Positions 32,067 through 41,105 of a stretch of DNA of 64,000 bases are shown here, piece after piece. Source of the DNA: Escherichia sp. E1V33 (GTDB taxonomy: Bacteria; Pseudomonadota; Gammaproteobacteria; Enterobacterales; Enterobacteriaceae); NCBI RefSeq assembly GCF_004211955.1, contig NZ_RHJI01000012.1:124001-188000 (forward strand), written 5' to 3'. How positions within the stretch are numbered: position 1 is the stretch's first letter; every line of letters begins with the position of its first letter. A model generated the notes under the pieces. The model made no database searches and was not told the origin of the DNA. It saw only the letters and a program-made list of their open reading frames with translations. The position numbers and the translations under genes are program-made.

Positions 32067-32459
32067 ATGAAATGTCAGGCTATTATATTAGCGAGTTTTC
32101 TTGTCATGCCTTATGCGTTGGCAGATGAGCAGGGTGGTTTAAAACAGGATGCCGCGCCACCGCCACCGCATGCAATAGAAGATGGCTATCGGGGAACCGA
32201 CGATGCGAAAAAAATGACCGTTGATTTCGCGAAAACGATGCATGATGGTGCTTCTGTTTCATTGCGGGGGAATTTAATTTCTCATCAGGGAGAAGACCGT
32301 TACGTTTTCCGCGATAAGAGCGGTGAAGTTAATGTTGTTATTCCTGCCGCTGTCTTTGATGGGCGAGAAGTTCAGCCTGACCAGATGATCAACATTAGCG
32401 GGAGTCTGGATAAGAAAAGCAACCCAGTTGTCGTGCGGGTCACCCATCTGCAGAAATAG
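32067..32459 (+). CDS. ydeI: Periplasmic BOF-domain stress protein YdeI
   Basis: 130 residues: signal peptide [19 protein letters not shown], a Pro/Asp-rich linker ([20 protein letters not shown]) and a bacterial OB-fold (BOF) domain at about 50-130 ([14 protein letters not shown] ... [17 protein letters not shown]). Family members help survival under cationic peptide and peroxide stress. ATG 32067 follows AAGGAG. Confidence 0.93.
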   Translation: MKCQAIILASFLVMPYALADEQGGLKQDAAPPPPHAIEDGYRGTDDAKKMTVDFAKTMHDGASVSLRGNLISHQGEDRYVFRDKSGEVNVVIPAAVFDGREVQPDQMINISGSLDKKSNPVVVRVTHLQK

Positions 32460-32715
32460 TCATAAAAATAAATTAGCCTTATGGTCCAATATGTTGGGTC
32501 ATTGGGCTTTTGTTGTTTTGGTTATTTGTCTGCGTTTTATCAGCGAAAGTGCAGAGGCAATTACAGAGTTAAATTTTTTCTGGTGATTATGTTGTAAATC
32601 ACAATGTTATCTTTGATATCACTCCCTGATTAGGATTTCTATTAAAATATTGACGTAAATTTTCTTTTCTCCAGTTAGAATGGCGTACATAAGGAATAGT
32701 GAATAAGGAGTGGCA

Positions 32716-33606
32716 ATGCTCAAGAAGACAACGGAAATCGATGCCATCTTGTTAGATCTGAATAAAGCTATCGATGCCCATTACCAGTGGCTTGTCAACA
32801 TGTTTCACAGCGTGGTTGCAATGGATATCAGTCAGCCGGAAATCACGGATAACCATTCTTATGAACTGTGCCAGTTTGGTCGGTGGCTTGATCATCATGG
32901 ACCACTAGATAGTGATGAATTACCCTACGTTCGGATAATAGATTCTACCCATCAGCATATGCATAACTGTGGTCGGGAATTAATGCTGGCTATTGCCGAG
33001 AATCGCTGGCAGGAAGTTCATTTTGACGAATTTCAGGAAGGGTTGCTTTCTTTTACCGCAGCATTAACAGATTACAAAATTTATTTGCTGACTATTCGTA
33101 GCAATATGGATGTATTGACGGGATTACCTGGTCGTCGGGTACTTGATGAATCCTTTGATCATCAATTACGTAATGCGGAACCATTGAATCTTTATTTAAT
33201 GCTGTTAGATATAGACCGATTTAAATTGGTTAATGATACCTACGGGCATTTAATTGGTGATGTGGTATTACGGACCCTGGCGACTTACTTAGCCGGTTGG
33301 ACGCGTGACTACGATACGGTTTATCGCTATGGTGGTGAAGAGTTTATTATTATCATCAAAGCGCAAAATGATGATGAGGCTTGTCGTGCTGGGGTACGTA
33401 TTTGTCAGTTAGTCGAAAACCATGCGATAGCGTATCCTGGCGGACATATCCCAATAACAGTGACCGCTGGCGTTAGCCGCGCATTTCCTGAAGAACCGCT
33501 GGATGTGGTTATTGGCAGAGCTGACAGAGCAATGTACGAAGGCAAGCAGACCGGAAGAAATCGCTGCATGTTTATTGACGAGCAGAGTGTGATTGCCCGA
33601 GTTTAG
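32716..33606 (+). CDS. dgcZ: Zinc-sensing diguanylate cyclase DgcZ (YdeH)
   Basis: 296 residues from ATG 32716, five bases after AAGGAG. A GTG two codons earlier is less well placed. The N-terminal chemoreceptor zinc-binding domain keeps all four ligands (His 22, Cys 52, His 79, His 83). The C-terminal GGDEF domain has GGEEF at 206-210, so it should be catalytically active. It makes c-di-GMP and promotes poly-GlcNAc biofilm, and zinc inhibits it. Translation is CsrA-controlled in E. coli. Confidence 0.96.
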   Translation: MLKKTTEIDAILLDLNKAIDAHYQWLVNMFHSVVAMDISQPEITDNHSYELCQFGRWLDHHGPLDSDELPYVRIIDSTHQHMHNCGRELMLAIAENRWQEVHFDEFQEGLLSFTAALTDYKIYLLTIRSNMDVLTGLPGRRVLDESFDHQLRNAEPLNLYLMLLDIDRFKLVNDTYGHLIGDVVLRTLATYLAGWTRDYDTVYRYGGEEFIIIIKAQNDDEACRAGVRICQLVENHAIAYPGGHIPITVTAGVSRAFPEEPLDVVIGRADRAMYEGKQTGRNRCMFIDEQSVIARV

Positions 33607-33610
33607 GCTC

Positions 33611-33628
33611 CGTTTAACATTCATTGAG
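33611..33628 (+). promoter_or_regulatory. PhoP box-like sequence before MgrR
   Basis: CGTTTA-acattc-ATTGAG approximates the PhoP direct repeat (T/G)GTTTA-N5-(T/G)GTTTA. The first half matches well and the second is degenerate. A -10-like TACTGT is at 33640-33645. Confidence 0.45.
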
Positions 33629-33651
33629 AAAAATAATGCTACTGTGTCAAA

Positions 33652-33749
33652 GAACCGTTACCAGCGCAGAGAAATGCCTGATAGCGTAAAAGCAAAACAC
33701 AAATCGATCCATGCAAGCATTCACCGCCGGTTTACTGGCGGTTTTTTTT
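33652..33749 (+). ncRNA. mgrR: Small RNA MgrR
   Basis: About 98 nt ending in a strong Rho-independent terminator, consistent with the PhoP-regulated Hfq-dependent sRNA MgrR, which lies between dgcZ and mgtS in E. coli. MgrR represses eptB (lipopolysaccharide modification) and ygdQ. The 3' end is set by the terminator, and the 5' end is inferred from the known length and from the -10-like element. No protein frame of note lies here. Confidence 0.7.
33723..33749 (+). terminator. Intrinsic terminator of MgrR
   Basis: ACCGCC and GGCGGT pair around an 8-base loop, followed by a run of T residues (TTTTTTTT). One of the strongest terminators in the window. Confidence 0.9.
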
Positions 33750-33822
33750 GCCGTCAGAAAATCAGGCCCCTTGCACGCAACTGTAACAAGGGGCCGGTTA
33801 GGTGAGGGATTATCTCCGTTCA

Positions 33823-33918
33823 TTAGTCATCCCATTTGTAGCTGAAGTATGCGGCCAGAAAGCCAGAAAATAAAATTATTCCCAGTACAGCTATAAAAAC
33901 ATTCATATTACCCAACAT
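33823..33918 (-). CDS. mgtS: Small membrane protein MgtS (YneM)
   Basis: 31 codons from ATG 33918 (preceded by GGAGGAAAATA) to TAA: MLGNMNVFIAVLGIILFSGF then LAAYFSYKWDD. One transmembrane helix and a charged tail. It differs from the K-12 sequence I remember at two residues (Ile for Met, Tyr for His). In E. coli MgtS protects the magnesium importer MgtA from FtsH degradation at low Mg2+. The upstream minus-strand sequence holds a TGTTTA half-site and a TAATAT -10, consistent with PhoP control. Confidence 0.92.
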   Translation of the reverse strand: MLGNMNVFIAVLGIILFSGFLAAYFSYKWDD

Positions 33919-34025
33919 TATTTTCCTCCGTTTATTGTGTGGTGTGTTTCCTCGCTTACCTTAAATTTCATCTCAATGAGAAAGATATTAGCAGAAGTTA
34001 CCTAAACAAAGGCTGAATCAGGCGA

Positions 34026-35018
34026 TTATTGTGATGGGGAACGGCTATTTTTGCGATATTGCGAAGGGGATAATAAAAAACGTTGGTGAAAATGATGACG
34101 CAATAACGCTGAATTGCCAAAACCCGTCAGCTCGGCAATTTTATCGATGTTAAAAACCGAATTTTGCAGATAATCCTGTACTCGTATTAAGCGCTCATTG
34201 AGCAGCCAGCGGGCGGGCGTCATGCCAGTTAACGCCTCAAAACGTCTTAAAAAAGTGCGCGGACTCATATTTACCCGTTCGGCGAGGGAAGACACAGTAT
34301 GTGTTTGTGCCAGATTCTGCTGCAAAAAGTCGAATAATGCGCCTAACGTCTGGCTTTCTCGCGGCGAAGCCATTGGACGCGTTAGATTTTGTGGTTGATC
34401 CCCCAGGCGATGTGGCTGTATGACCAGCCGCCGGGCGACATTATTAGCAATCTCATGGCCAAAATCTTTGCGCACGATATGTAAACACAGATCGATCCCC
34501 GCGGCGCTTCCGGCGGAGGTCATCACTTGTCCTTCATCCTGATATAACACATTGTCACTTACGCTGATTGAAGGGTAACGGTGCTGGAGTTGTTTAGTGT
34601 AGCGCCAGTGGGTGGTTGCTTTTCGCTGGTGGAGAAGGCCCGCTGCAGCAAGGACAAACACGCCAGAGCATATTGATACCAGGCGAGTACCGCGCTGGTG
34701 TGCCTCGCGCAATGACTGGCATAGCATCTCCGGCACTTTGGCATCTATTCCGCGCCAGCCAGGAATAATAATCATATCGGCGTTGGGCAATAACTCCAGC
34801 CCACCATCTGCAACCACGCGGATCCCCCCGGTGGCTTGTAGCGCACCAGGTTCTACCGCAGCAACAGCAAAACGATACCAGTTATCGCCCAGTTCCGGTC
34901 GTGGCAGGCCGAATATTTCAACGGCAACGCCAAATTCAAAAGTACATAACCCGTCATATGCCAGTGCAACGACCAGCGGACGTTGTAACGTTGTCATCAT
35001 TTTGCTCTTTTCTGGCAT
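34026..35018 (-). CDS. GlxA-type AraC-family regulator (DJ-1/PfpI plus HTH), accessory
   Basis: 330 residues. Residues about 12-190 form a DJ-1/PfpI-like amidase-related domain with the nucleophile-position cysteine in SICSGVFVLAAAG (near 118). Residues about 225-325 form an AraC double helix-turn-helix (VSSLAERVNMSPRTFLRRFE, and IDKIAELTGFGNSALLRHHF). Resembles FtrA/GlxA regulators. Start is uncertain: ATG 35018 lacks a good ribosome-binding site, and ATGs at 35000 and 34997 are alternatives. It is divergent from the rhodanese gene and probably controls it. This pair is not at this place in K-12 as I recall it. Confidence 0.82.
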   Translation of the reverse strand: MPEKSKMMTTLQRPLVVALAYDGLCTFEFGVAVEIFGLPRPELGDNWYRFAVAAVEPGALQATGGIRVVADGGLELLPNADMIIIPGWRGIDAKVPEMLCQSLREAHQRGTRLVSICSGVFVLAAAGLLHQRKATTHWRYTKQLQHRYPSISVSDNVLYQDEGQVMTSAGSAAGIDLCLHIVRKDFGHEIANNVARRLVIQPHRLGDQPQNLTRPMASPRESQTLGALFDFLQQNLAQTHTVSSLAERVNMSPRTFLRRFEALTGMTPARWLLNERLIRVQDYLQNSVFNIDKIAELTGFGNSALLRHHFHQRFLLSPSQYRKNSRSPSQ

Positions 35019-35091
35019 ATCGGGAGGCGGTCAGTGAAAGGTAGATTAGTTACATTATTGTTAACACAACAAACCAAAAGGAAAAAGCAAT

Positions 35092-35487
35092 ATGCGTTAT
35101 GTCACTGAATTTACCACAGCGAAGCCAGAAGTTGCTGAGGCGCATTTTCTCGCGCGCTTGAGTGTCGAAACAGATTGCGCCGATGTTCATGACTCTCTGG
35201 CTTATGTTGGCGATGATTTCGTTTTACTTCATGTGGTTGGTCGTGAAGAGGACTTCGCGCGTCGGCATATCCCTGGCGCTCTCCATTTACCCCATAAGCA
35301 CATGACCGCAGAAAGAATGGCCGAATGGCCGGACGATACGCTATTTGTGGTGTATTGTGCGGGGCCACATTGTAACGGTGCAGACCGTGCGGCACTCAAA
35401 CTGGCTCGACTCGGAAAGCCAGTTAAAATCATGCTCGGCGGGATAACCGGCTGGGAAGATGAAGGCTATGCTTTTGCCTCAGAATAA
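35092..35487 (+). CDS. Rhodanese-domain protein, partner of the GlxA-type regulator
   Basis: 131 residues with one complete rhodanese fold. The active loop is YCAGPHCNGA (Cys near 90 and 94) and the domain ends with GGITGWEDEGYAF. Cytoplasmic, no signal peptide. ATG 35092 follows AAAAGGAAAAAGCAAT. Single-domain rhodaneses transfer sulfur to thiols or metabolites. Pairing with a FtrA-like activator suggests a sulfur or formate/thiol stress response, which is inference. Confidence 0.8.
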   Translation: MRYVTEFTTAKPEVAEAHFLARLSVETDCADVHDSLAYVGDDFVLLHVVGREEDFARRHIPGALHLPHKHMTAERMAEWPDDTLFVVYCAGPHCNGADRAALKLARLGKPVKIMLGGITGWEDEGYAFASE

Positions 35488-35498
35488 TGATTAGCGAA

Positions 35499-35520
35499 GC
35501 CGTGCCAGTAGTGGCACGGC
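35499..35520. terminator. Terminator between rhodanese gene and ydeE
   Basis: GCCGTGCCA and TGGCACGGC form a perfect 9-bp stem with a 4-base loop between convergent genes. Confidence 0.75.
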
Positions 35521-35527
35521 ACGAACG

Positions 35528-36715
35528 TCAACAGAGTTCTGGCTGCCCCTGGGGTCTGGCGTTAATACCTTTTAACATCAGCGCCCACGCGGCAATGATG
35601 ACTAACGCCAGGATGACAAACAGCGAGGAAGACGGGAGGGTGGTAAGTACAACACCACTCACTAATGGATTTACCGCTGCCCCCAACCAGCCTAGTGACT
35701 GGGCGGAAAAATAGCTGGCTTTCATTCCAGGCGGCGCAATATGGTCAATCAACATATACTCGCCGGGAGCATAAATAATTTCACCAATAGTAAATACCGC
35801 GGCTGAAATTCCCCACAATAACAGGCTGTTTCCGGAAAAAATAAAACCGACCAGACCGACGACAAAACAGAGTGTGCCTACCGTCATCAGCGAGCGTATG
35901 TTAGTCGGGTTAATACGCCGCCCAACGGAATACTGCAACGTCACTACCATCACGGCATTAACAGGCAGGACCACTGCGACCACTTTTTCAGCAAAACCAC
36001 TATCCGCTATGACCATCACATATTGCGAGATACAAGAGGCAAAGGCTCCGCTCACGAAAGAAGCCAGAAAGGCAGAGCAGGTGAACCACAGCAGCGCTTT
36101 ATCCCGTAACAAAACCTTTGGCGACCAGACGCTGCCTGTTTCTGTAGCGATGATTTTCTCGCTGCGCTTTACCCAAATTTGAATGAAAAACATGGGAAAC
36201 GCAGAGCAGATAGCGGCCAGCCAAAAGGGCAGATTAATGCTCTGCATGACCAACAGCGTGCCGAGTGGCGGGCCGACAGTCCAGCCAATATTGAGCATGG
36301 TGTAGTTGATCGAGAAGATCTTCGTTTTGCTGGTGGATGAAAGATTGTCGGCAAACCAGGCTTTCAACACTGTGGCAAAAACGGAATAGGCGCAGTTGAT
36401 GAGCGCGAAAAACAGCACCACCAGCGTGACGCTGTCCACCAGGGGAATAGCAATAAAACCGCTGGCGAAGGCTGTAATTGCCAGTAACATATAGCGTTTC
36501 TTGTCGAACTTATCCGCCAGGATACCAAAACCGAGGCTAAAAACGACGCCAATAGTGAGCGCAATTGTCATCGCATAACCAATGAGATCGACACTCAGGC
36601 TGTACTGACGACTTAAGTAAATAGTCATAAATGGCAGCGTGGCGCCGCGTCCGATAGTTAATAACAATGACGAGGCGAGAAGGGCGCAAGTAGAGCGTCT
36701 CAGAGATAAGTTCAT
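35528..36715 (-). CDS. ydeE: MFS exporter YdeE
   Basis: 395 residues, twelve transmembrane helices, drug:H+ antiporter type. The motif-A region is GFGILADKFDKKRYM (near 62-76). In E. coli YdeE exports dipeptides and affects arabinose levels. Full length and in frame. Confidence 0.93.
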   Translation of the reverse strand: MNLSLRRSTCALLASSLLLTIGRGATLPFMTIYLSRQYSLSVDLIGYAMTIALTIGVVFSLGFGILADKFDKKRYMLLAITAFASGFIAIPLVDSVTLVVLFFALINCAYSVFATVLKAWFADNLSSTSKTKIFSINYTMLNIGWTVGPPLGTLLVMQSINLPFWLAAICSAFPMFFIQIWVKRSEKIIATETGSVWSPKVLLRDKALLWFTCSAFLASFVSGAFASCISQYVMVIADSGFAEKVVAVVLPVNAVMVVTLQYSVGRRINPTNIRSLMTVGTLCFVVGLVGFIFSGNSLLLWGISAAVFTIGEIIYAPGEYMLIDHIAPPGMKASYFSAQSLGWLGAAVNPLVSGVVLTTLPSSSLFVILALVIIAAWALMLKGINARPQGQPELC

Positions 36716-36909
36716 TTGGCTGTCCGACAGTGCATTTCGTTATGTTTTGTTTTGGAGATGTAAAGAAATAGCATGGCAAAAATCCGAAGTATAGCGACTT
36801 ATTTGCCATTAATGCTGTGGTAAACGGTGATTAATGAATGAACTGTTAAATAAAAGTAAATTCAGCTAAGTTGATTGCTGACAAAAAATGAAAATTCAGA
36901 GGCGGGAAA

Positions 36910-37809
36910 ATGACGCGGAAAGATGGGTTGTTGGCGCTACTAGTCGTCGTTGTATGGGGGCTTAATTTTGTGGTCATCAAAGTGGGGCTTCATAACATGC
37001 CACCGCTGATGCTGGCCGGTTTGCGCTTTATGCTGGTCGCCTTCCCGGCAATCTTTTTCGTGGCACGACCAAAAGTACCGCTGAATTTACTGCTGGGGTA
37101 TGGTTTAACCATCAGTTTTGCACAGTTTGCCTTTCTCTTCTGCGCCATTAACTTCGGTATGCCGGCTGGACTGGCCTCACTGGTCTTACAGGCTCAGGCG
37201 TTTTTTACTATCGTGCTCGGTGCTTTTACCTTTGGCGAACGGCTGCACGGTAAACAACTGGCGGGGATTGCGTTAGCGATTTTTGGCGTACTGGTGTTAA
37301 TCGAAGATAGCTTTAACGGTCAGCATGTGGCGATGCTCGGTTTTATTTTGACCCTGGCGGCGGCATTTAGTTGGGCGAGTGGCAATATCTTCAACAAAAA
37401 GATCATGTCTCATTCATCCCGTCCGGCGGTAATGTCTCTGGTCGTCTGGAGCGCATTAATCCCGATAATTCCGTTTTTTGTCGCCTCGCTCATTCTCGAT
37501 GGCTCCGAAAAAATGATTCACAGTCTGGTCACTATCGACATGACCACCATTCTGGCGTTGATGTATCTGGCATTTGTAGCGACGATAGTTGGCTACGGGA
37601 TTTGGGGTACGCTGCTTGGACGCTATGAAACATGGCGTGTCGCACCATTATCATTACTGGTGCCGGTAGTCGGTCTGGCAAGTGCAGCGTTACTGCTGGA
37701 TGAACGCTTAACAGGTCTGCAATTCTTAGGGGCTGTGCTCATTATGGCCGGACTGTATATCAATGTGTTTGGCTTGCAGTGGCGTAAAGCGGTGAAGGTA
37801 AGAGGCTAG
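36910..37809 (+). CDS. eamA: O-acetylserine/cysteine exporter EamA
   Basis: 299 residues with ten transmembrane helices in two EamA (DMT) repeats, at about 5-135 and 145-290. It exports cysteine-pathway metabolites such as O-acetylserine and cysteine. ATG 36910 follows GAGGCGGG. Convergent with marB. Confidence 0.94.
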   Translation: MTRKDGLLALLVVVVWGLNFVVIKVGLHNMPPLMLAGLRFMLVAFPAIFFVARPKVPLNLLLGYGLTISFAQFAFLFCAINFGMPAGLASLVLQAQAFFTIVLGAFTFGERLHGKQLAGIALAIFGVLVLIEDSFNGQHVAMLGFILTLAAAFSWASGNIFNKKIMSHSSRPAVMSLVVWSALIPIIPFFVASLILDGSEKMIHSLVTIDMTTILALMYLAFVATIVGYGIWGTLLGRYETWRVAPLSLLVPVVGLASAALLLDERLTGLQFLGAVLIMAGLYINVFGLQWRKAVKVRG

Positions 37810-37812
37810 CAA

Positions 37813-37830
37813 GCCCCGATATGCCGGGGC
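37813..37830. terminator. Terminator between eamA and marB
   Basis: GCCCCG and CGGGGC pair around a 6-base loop in the 30-bp gap between convergent genes. Confidence 0.65.
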
Positions 37831-37839
37831 CTGAATATA

Positions 37840-38058
37840 CTACATGGCTTGTTGGTTATAATAGGGCACGCCCAGCGCATCCGATTTGTCACTGCCTGTA
37901 CCCATGTGATTTAAATCGAACGGTGGTTGTTCCTGCGATGGGGGAATAACCACCACATCGCCACAGGAAGTAACGAGCGGTTGCTGGGTTTTTTCCGCAA
38001 GGCTCTGCGCGGAAAAGAGAATAAGCGCGGTTACCATTGCGGATAAAAGTGGTTTCAT
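37840..38058 (-). CDS. marB: Periplasmic MarB
   Basis: 72 residues with a signal peptide (MKPLLSAMVTALILFSAQSLA), then a short Pro/Gln-rich chain. Third gene of marRAB. Its product lowers marA expression by an unknown route. The stop lies 9 bp from the eamA-marB terminator. Confidence 0.94.
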   Translation of the reverse strand: MKPLLSAMVTALILFSAQSLAEKTQQPLVTSCGDVVVIPPSQEQPPFDLNHMGTGSDKSDALGVPYYNQQAM

Positions 38059-38088
38059 GATTGCCTCAGTGACGTTGTCACATTTTTA

Positions 38089-38472
38089 TTAACTGTTGTA
38101 ATGGTTCAATGGATGCAAATACCGCGACTCGCACTGCATATTGGTCATCCGATACTTATGCGGCGGAACATCAAAGTAATTTTTGAAAGTACGAGTCAGC
38201 GTTTGTTGTGACTCGAAACCATAACGTTCTGCCAGATAGAGGATTGGTTCGTTGCTTTCTTTCAGCTTTTGCGCGATTTCTGTCATCTTACGGCTGCGGA
38301 TGTATTGACCTAATGAATGGCCGGTTTCTTTTTTAAACATCCGTTGCAGGTGCCATTTGGAATAACCTGAACGCTCTGACACTTTTTCCAGTGACAGTGG
38401 TGATTCCAGGTTGTCCTCGATCCAGTCCAAAATGCTATGAATGGTAATAGCGTCAGTATTGCGTCTGGACAT
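38089..38472 (-). CDS. marA: Multiple antibiotic resistance activator MarA
   Basis: 127 residues from ATG 38472, placed seven bases after AGAGG. The ATG two codons upstream is too close. Two AraC-type helix-turn-helix motifs: [20 protein letters not shown] (near 31-50) and [20 protein letters not shown] (near 80-99). MarA activates efflux (acrAB, tolC), micF and many others at marboxes. Near-identical to K-12. Follows marR by 20 bp. Confidence 0.98.
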   Translation of the reverse strand: MSRRNTDAITIHSILDWIEDNLESPLSLEKVSERSGYSKWHLQRMFKKETGHSLGQYIRSRKMTEIAQKLKESNEPILYLAERYGFESQQTLTRTFKNYFDVPPHKYRMTNMQCESRYLHPLNHYNS

Positions 38473-38492
38473 CGTCATACCTCTTTTTTTGT

Positions 38493-38927
38493 TTACGGCA
38501 GGACTTTCTTCAGCAAATGCTCAAGCGTTGCCACTTCGTCCGCCGTCAGGTTTTTTGTTAATTCTTGATGCAGGTCCTGGCCAACTAATTGATGGCATTG
38601 TTCACATATTGCCGCGCCGCTGCTGGTGAGTTTCACCAACACGCCGCGCTTGTCATTCGGGTTCGGCAACCGCTCGATCCAGCCTTTGCAGACCAGGCGA
38701 TCTAACATGCGGGTCAGCGCGCCAAGGTCAACCGAAAGGACTTTTTTCAGCTCAACAGGAGTAATGCACGCCGCGCAGCGGATAGAGCAGAGCACCTTAA
38801 ACTGTGCCGCGGTGATATCCAGCGGTGACAGATAATCGTTAAGCAGACGGTCTTTCTTCTGATTAACCATATGGATTAAGCGACCTAATGGGATGATTTC
38901 ATTGAACAGGTCGCTGGTACTTTTCAC
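38493..38927 (-). CDS. marR: Repressor MarR
   Basis: 144 residues from GTG 38927. Winged helix at about 55-100 ([20 protein letters not shown]). The copper/oxidation-sensitive Cys 80 is present in RLVCKGW, together with other cysteines (IRCAACI). MarR dimers bind two sites in marO and release on salicylate, copper or other phenolics. The reading frame is intact, so no constitutive mar phenotype is predicted. Confidence 0.98.
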   Translation of the reverse strand: MKSTSDLFNEIIPLGRLIHMVNQKKDRLLNDYLSPLDITAAQFKVLCSIRCAACITPVELKKVLSVDLGALTRMLDRLVCKGWIERLPNPNDKRGVLVKLTSSGAAICEQCHQLVGQDLHQELTKNLTADEVATLEHLLKKVLP

Positions 38928-38932
38928 AATGG

Positions 38933-38944
38933 TTGCCCTGGCAA
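38933..38944. promoter_or_regulatory. MarR operator site II
   Basis: TTGCCCTGGCAA is an inverted repeat overlapping the marR ribosome-binding region, 6-17 bp before the GTG start. It is the second of two MarR sites in marO. Confidence 0.85.
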
Positions 38945-38961
38945 GTAATTAGTTGCAGGGG

Positions 38962-38990
38962 ATAATATTGCCCAGGCAAGTATAAGTCAA
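38962..38990 (-). promoter_or_regulatory. marRAB promoter with MarR operator site I in the spacer
   Basis: On the minus strand a -35 TTGACT (38985-38990) and a -10 TATTAT (38962-38967) are 17 bp apart. The inverted repeat TTGCCCAGGCAA (38968-38979) fills most of the spacer, so MarR directly blocks polymerase. Confidence 0.88.
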
Positions 38991-39005
38991 ACGAATGAAT
39001 CCCTG

Positions 39006-39025
39006 GATGCCACAATTTGCTAAAT
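39006..39025 (-). promoter_or_regulatory. marbox upstream of marRAB
   Basis: The minus strand reads ATTTAGCAAATTGTGGCATC, matching the MarA/SoxS/Rob marbox pattern (GCAY-N7-AAA class). It lies just upstream of the -35, where MarA activates its own operon. Confidence 0.75.
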
Positions 39026-39137
39026 CGGTTCAAGTATTGCGCAGTGTGCTGCAAGATTAGTTAAAGAGTGAAACTTTCTCCTTGTTTACCCTTTATACTT
39101 TTCGCAGATAACTAGCGACACAGGATGACAACCACCA

Positions 39138-39803
39138 ATGTTAGATTTGTTTAAAGCGATAGGCCTGGGGCTGGTGGTGTTATTGCCGTTAGCTAACCCG
39201 TTAACTACCGTAGCGTTGTTTCTCGGGCTTGCGGGTAACATGAACACCGCCGAACGTAATCGTCAGTCATTAATGGCCTCGGTATATGTTTTTGCCATCT
39301 TGATGGTGGCGTACTATGCCGGGCAACTGGTGATGGATACATTCGGGATTTCGATTCCCGGTCTGCGTATTGCTGGCGGCTTAATTGTCGCTTTTATCGG
39401 TTTCCGAATGCTCTTTCCCCAGCAAAAAGCGATTGACTCACCGGAAGCGAAAAGCAAATCCGAAGAACTGGAAGATGAACCCAGTGCCAACATCGCCTTT
39501 GTTCCACTGGCAATGCCAAGTACCGCCGGGCCGGGTACCATTGCGATGATCATTAGCTCGGCCTCCACAGTACGTCAGAGTTCAACCTTCGCGGACTGGG
39601 TATTGATGGTTGCACCGCCGCTGATCTTTTTTCTGGTAGCGGTCATTTTGTGGGGAAGCCTACGTAGCTCTGGCGCAATTATGCGGCTGGTGGGCAAGGG
39701 GGGAATTGAAGCGATCTCCCGCCTGATGGGCTTCTTACTGGTGTGTATGGGGGTGCAGTTTATTATTAACGGCATCCTGGAAATCATTAAAACGTACCAT
39801 TAA
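39138..39803 (+). CDS. marC: MarC, UPF0056 membrane protein
   Basis: 221 residues with six transmembrane helices and the family segment [20 protein letters not shown] (near 119-138). It is divergent from marRAB across marO. It was once thought to be part of mar resistance, but no resistance role is established. Confidence 0.95.
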   Translation: MLDLFKAIGLGLVVLLPLANPLTTVALFLGLAGNMNTAERNRQSLMASVYVFAILMVAYYAGQLVMDTFGISIPGLRIAGGLIVAFIGFRMLFPQQKAIDSPEAKSKSEELEDEPSANIAFVPLAMPSTAGPGTIAMIISSASTVRQSSTFADWVLMVAPPLIFFLVAVILWGSLRSSGAIMRLVGKGGIEAISRLMGFLLVCMGVQFIINGILEIIKTYH

Positions 39804-39823
39804 AAAGGCCCGAATGGGCCTTT
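39804..39823. terminator. Bidirectional terminator between marC and sotB
   Basis: AAAGGCCC-GAAT-GGGCCTTT is a perfect palindromic hairpin with A and T runs on both sides, directly at the marC stop and just before the sotB stop. Confidence 0.85.
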
Positions 39824-39826
39824 CAA

Positions 39827-41017
39827 CTATTGCGTCTGTTCTTCGAGTGTCACTGGCCAGCGGCGGAATATGACGATTGACCAGATTAACGCAGCGAGAG
39901 CAGGTACCGCGCCCACATAGCCAATCATCGACATTGACCAGTGCAGACTCACCTGATTACCCACCAGCGCCCCGGCGCCGATACCAATATTAAATATCCC
40001 CGAAAATAGCGCCATCGCAACGTCGGTAGCATCTGGTGCCAGCGCCAGCACTTTTACCTGCATCCCAAGGCCGATGATCATCATCGCAATCCCCCAGAAA
40101 ACGCTCAGTACGCCGAGGTGCATCTCACTGTTCGCTGCAGGTAACAGTAGCGCCAGGCACACCAGCAACAGCGCAATCGCCGCACTTACCAGCGTAGATG
40201 CATACTGATTGCCGAGCCTGCCGAAAATGACGCTACCAATAATGCCTGCGCCACCGAGCATTAACAGCAATGCCGTGGCAAAATTGGCGCTGAACCCGGC
40301 TACGTTTTGCACAAAAGGCTCAATATAGCTGTATGCAGTGTAATGCGCGGTAACCACAACTACCGTCAACAAATAAATGCTCATCAATGCCGGGCGGCGG
40401 AACAGTTGCGGAAGACTTTTCAACGACCCTGAATGCTCGCTGGGGAGTAATGGAAGTAACTTAATCAGGCATAGCAGGGTGATAAGTGCCCCAACTCCAA
40501 TGGCAAAAAACGTAGTTCGCCAGCCGAAATATTGCCCCACAATTCGACCAATGGGTAAACCTAATACCATTGCCAGTGCTGTACCGGTAGCGATTAAACT
40601 CAACGCCTGCGCTCGTTTACCTGCTGGTGCCATGCGAATTGCCAGAGACGCCGTTATCGACCAGAAAATAGCATGTGCAAAAGCAACGCCGATTCGACTG
40701 ATCACCAGAACGGTAAAGCTCCACGATAAAAATGACAGCACATGGCTGGCGATAAACACCACAAACAGGCAGATAAGCAATTTGCGGCGTTCAACCTGAC
40801 TGGTCATTAGCATAAAAGGCAATGACATCAGCGCCACCACCCACGCATAAATGGTCAGCATGATACCCACTTGTGCGGTTTGCATATGGAAACTTTGTGC
40901 GATGTCAGAAAGCAGGCCAACAGGGACAAATTCGGTAGTATTGAAGATGAAGGCGGCTACTGCCAGCGTAACTACCCGTAGCCACGCCACTTTGCGGGAA
41001 ACAGTGTTTGTTGTCAT
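39827..41017 (-). CDS. sotB: Sugar efflux transporter SotB (YdeA)
   Basis: 396 residues, twelve transmembrane helices, MFS drug/sugar exporter. Exports L-arabinose and IPTG and so limits arabinose induction. Starts [20 protein letters not shown]. Its 3' end faces marC. Confidence 0.95.
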   Translation of the reverse strand: MTTNTVSRKVAWLRVVTLAVAAFIFNTTEFVPVGLLSDIAQSFHMQTAQVGIMLTIYAWVVALMSLPFMLMTSQVERRKLLICLFVVFIASHVLSFLSWSFTVLVISRIGVAFAHAIFWSITASLAIRMAPAGKRAQALSLIATGTALAMVLGLPIGRIVGQYFGWRTTFFAIGVGALITLLCLIKLLPLLPSEHSGSLKSLPQLFRRPALMSIYLLTVVVVTAHYTAYSYIEPFVQNVAGFSANFATALLLMLGGAGIIGSVIFGRLGNQYASTLVSAAIALLLVCLALLLPAANSEMHLGVLSVFWGIAMMIIGLGMQVKVLALAPDATDVAMALFSGIFNIGIGAGALVGNQVSLHWSMSMIGYVGAVPALAALIWSIVIFRRWPVTLEEQTQ

Positions 41018-41105
41018 AACAGATTATCGGGTGAGTTGCGAAAAGGTGATGAAATGATCTTAAAACGGTTAATGACGTGAATACAATGACTTTGTGATCC
41101 ATGTC

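Noticed and set aside
38095..38108. Possible second Ter core (CTGTTGTAATGG) at the 3' end of marA
   Set aside because: It lacks the critical G at the first position and the final A, so it does not satisfy the Tus consensus.
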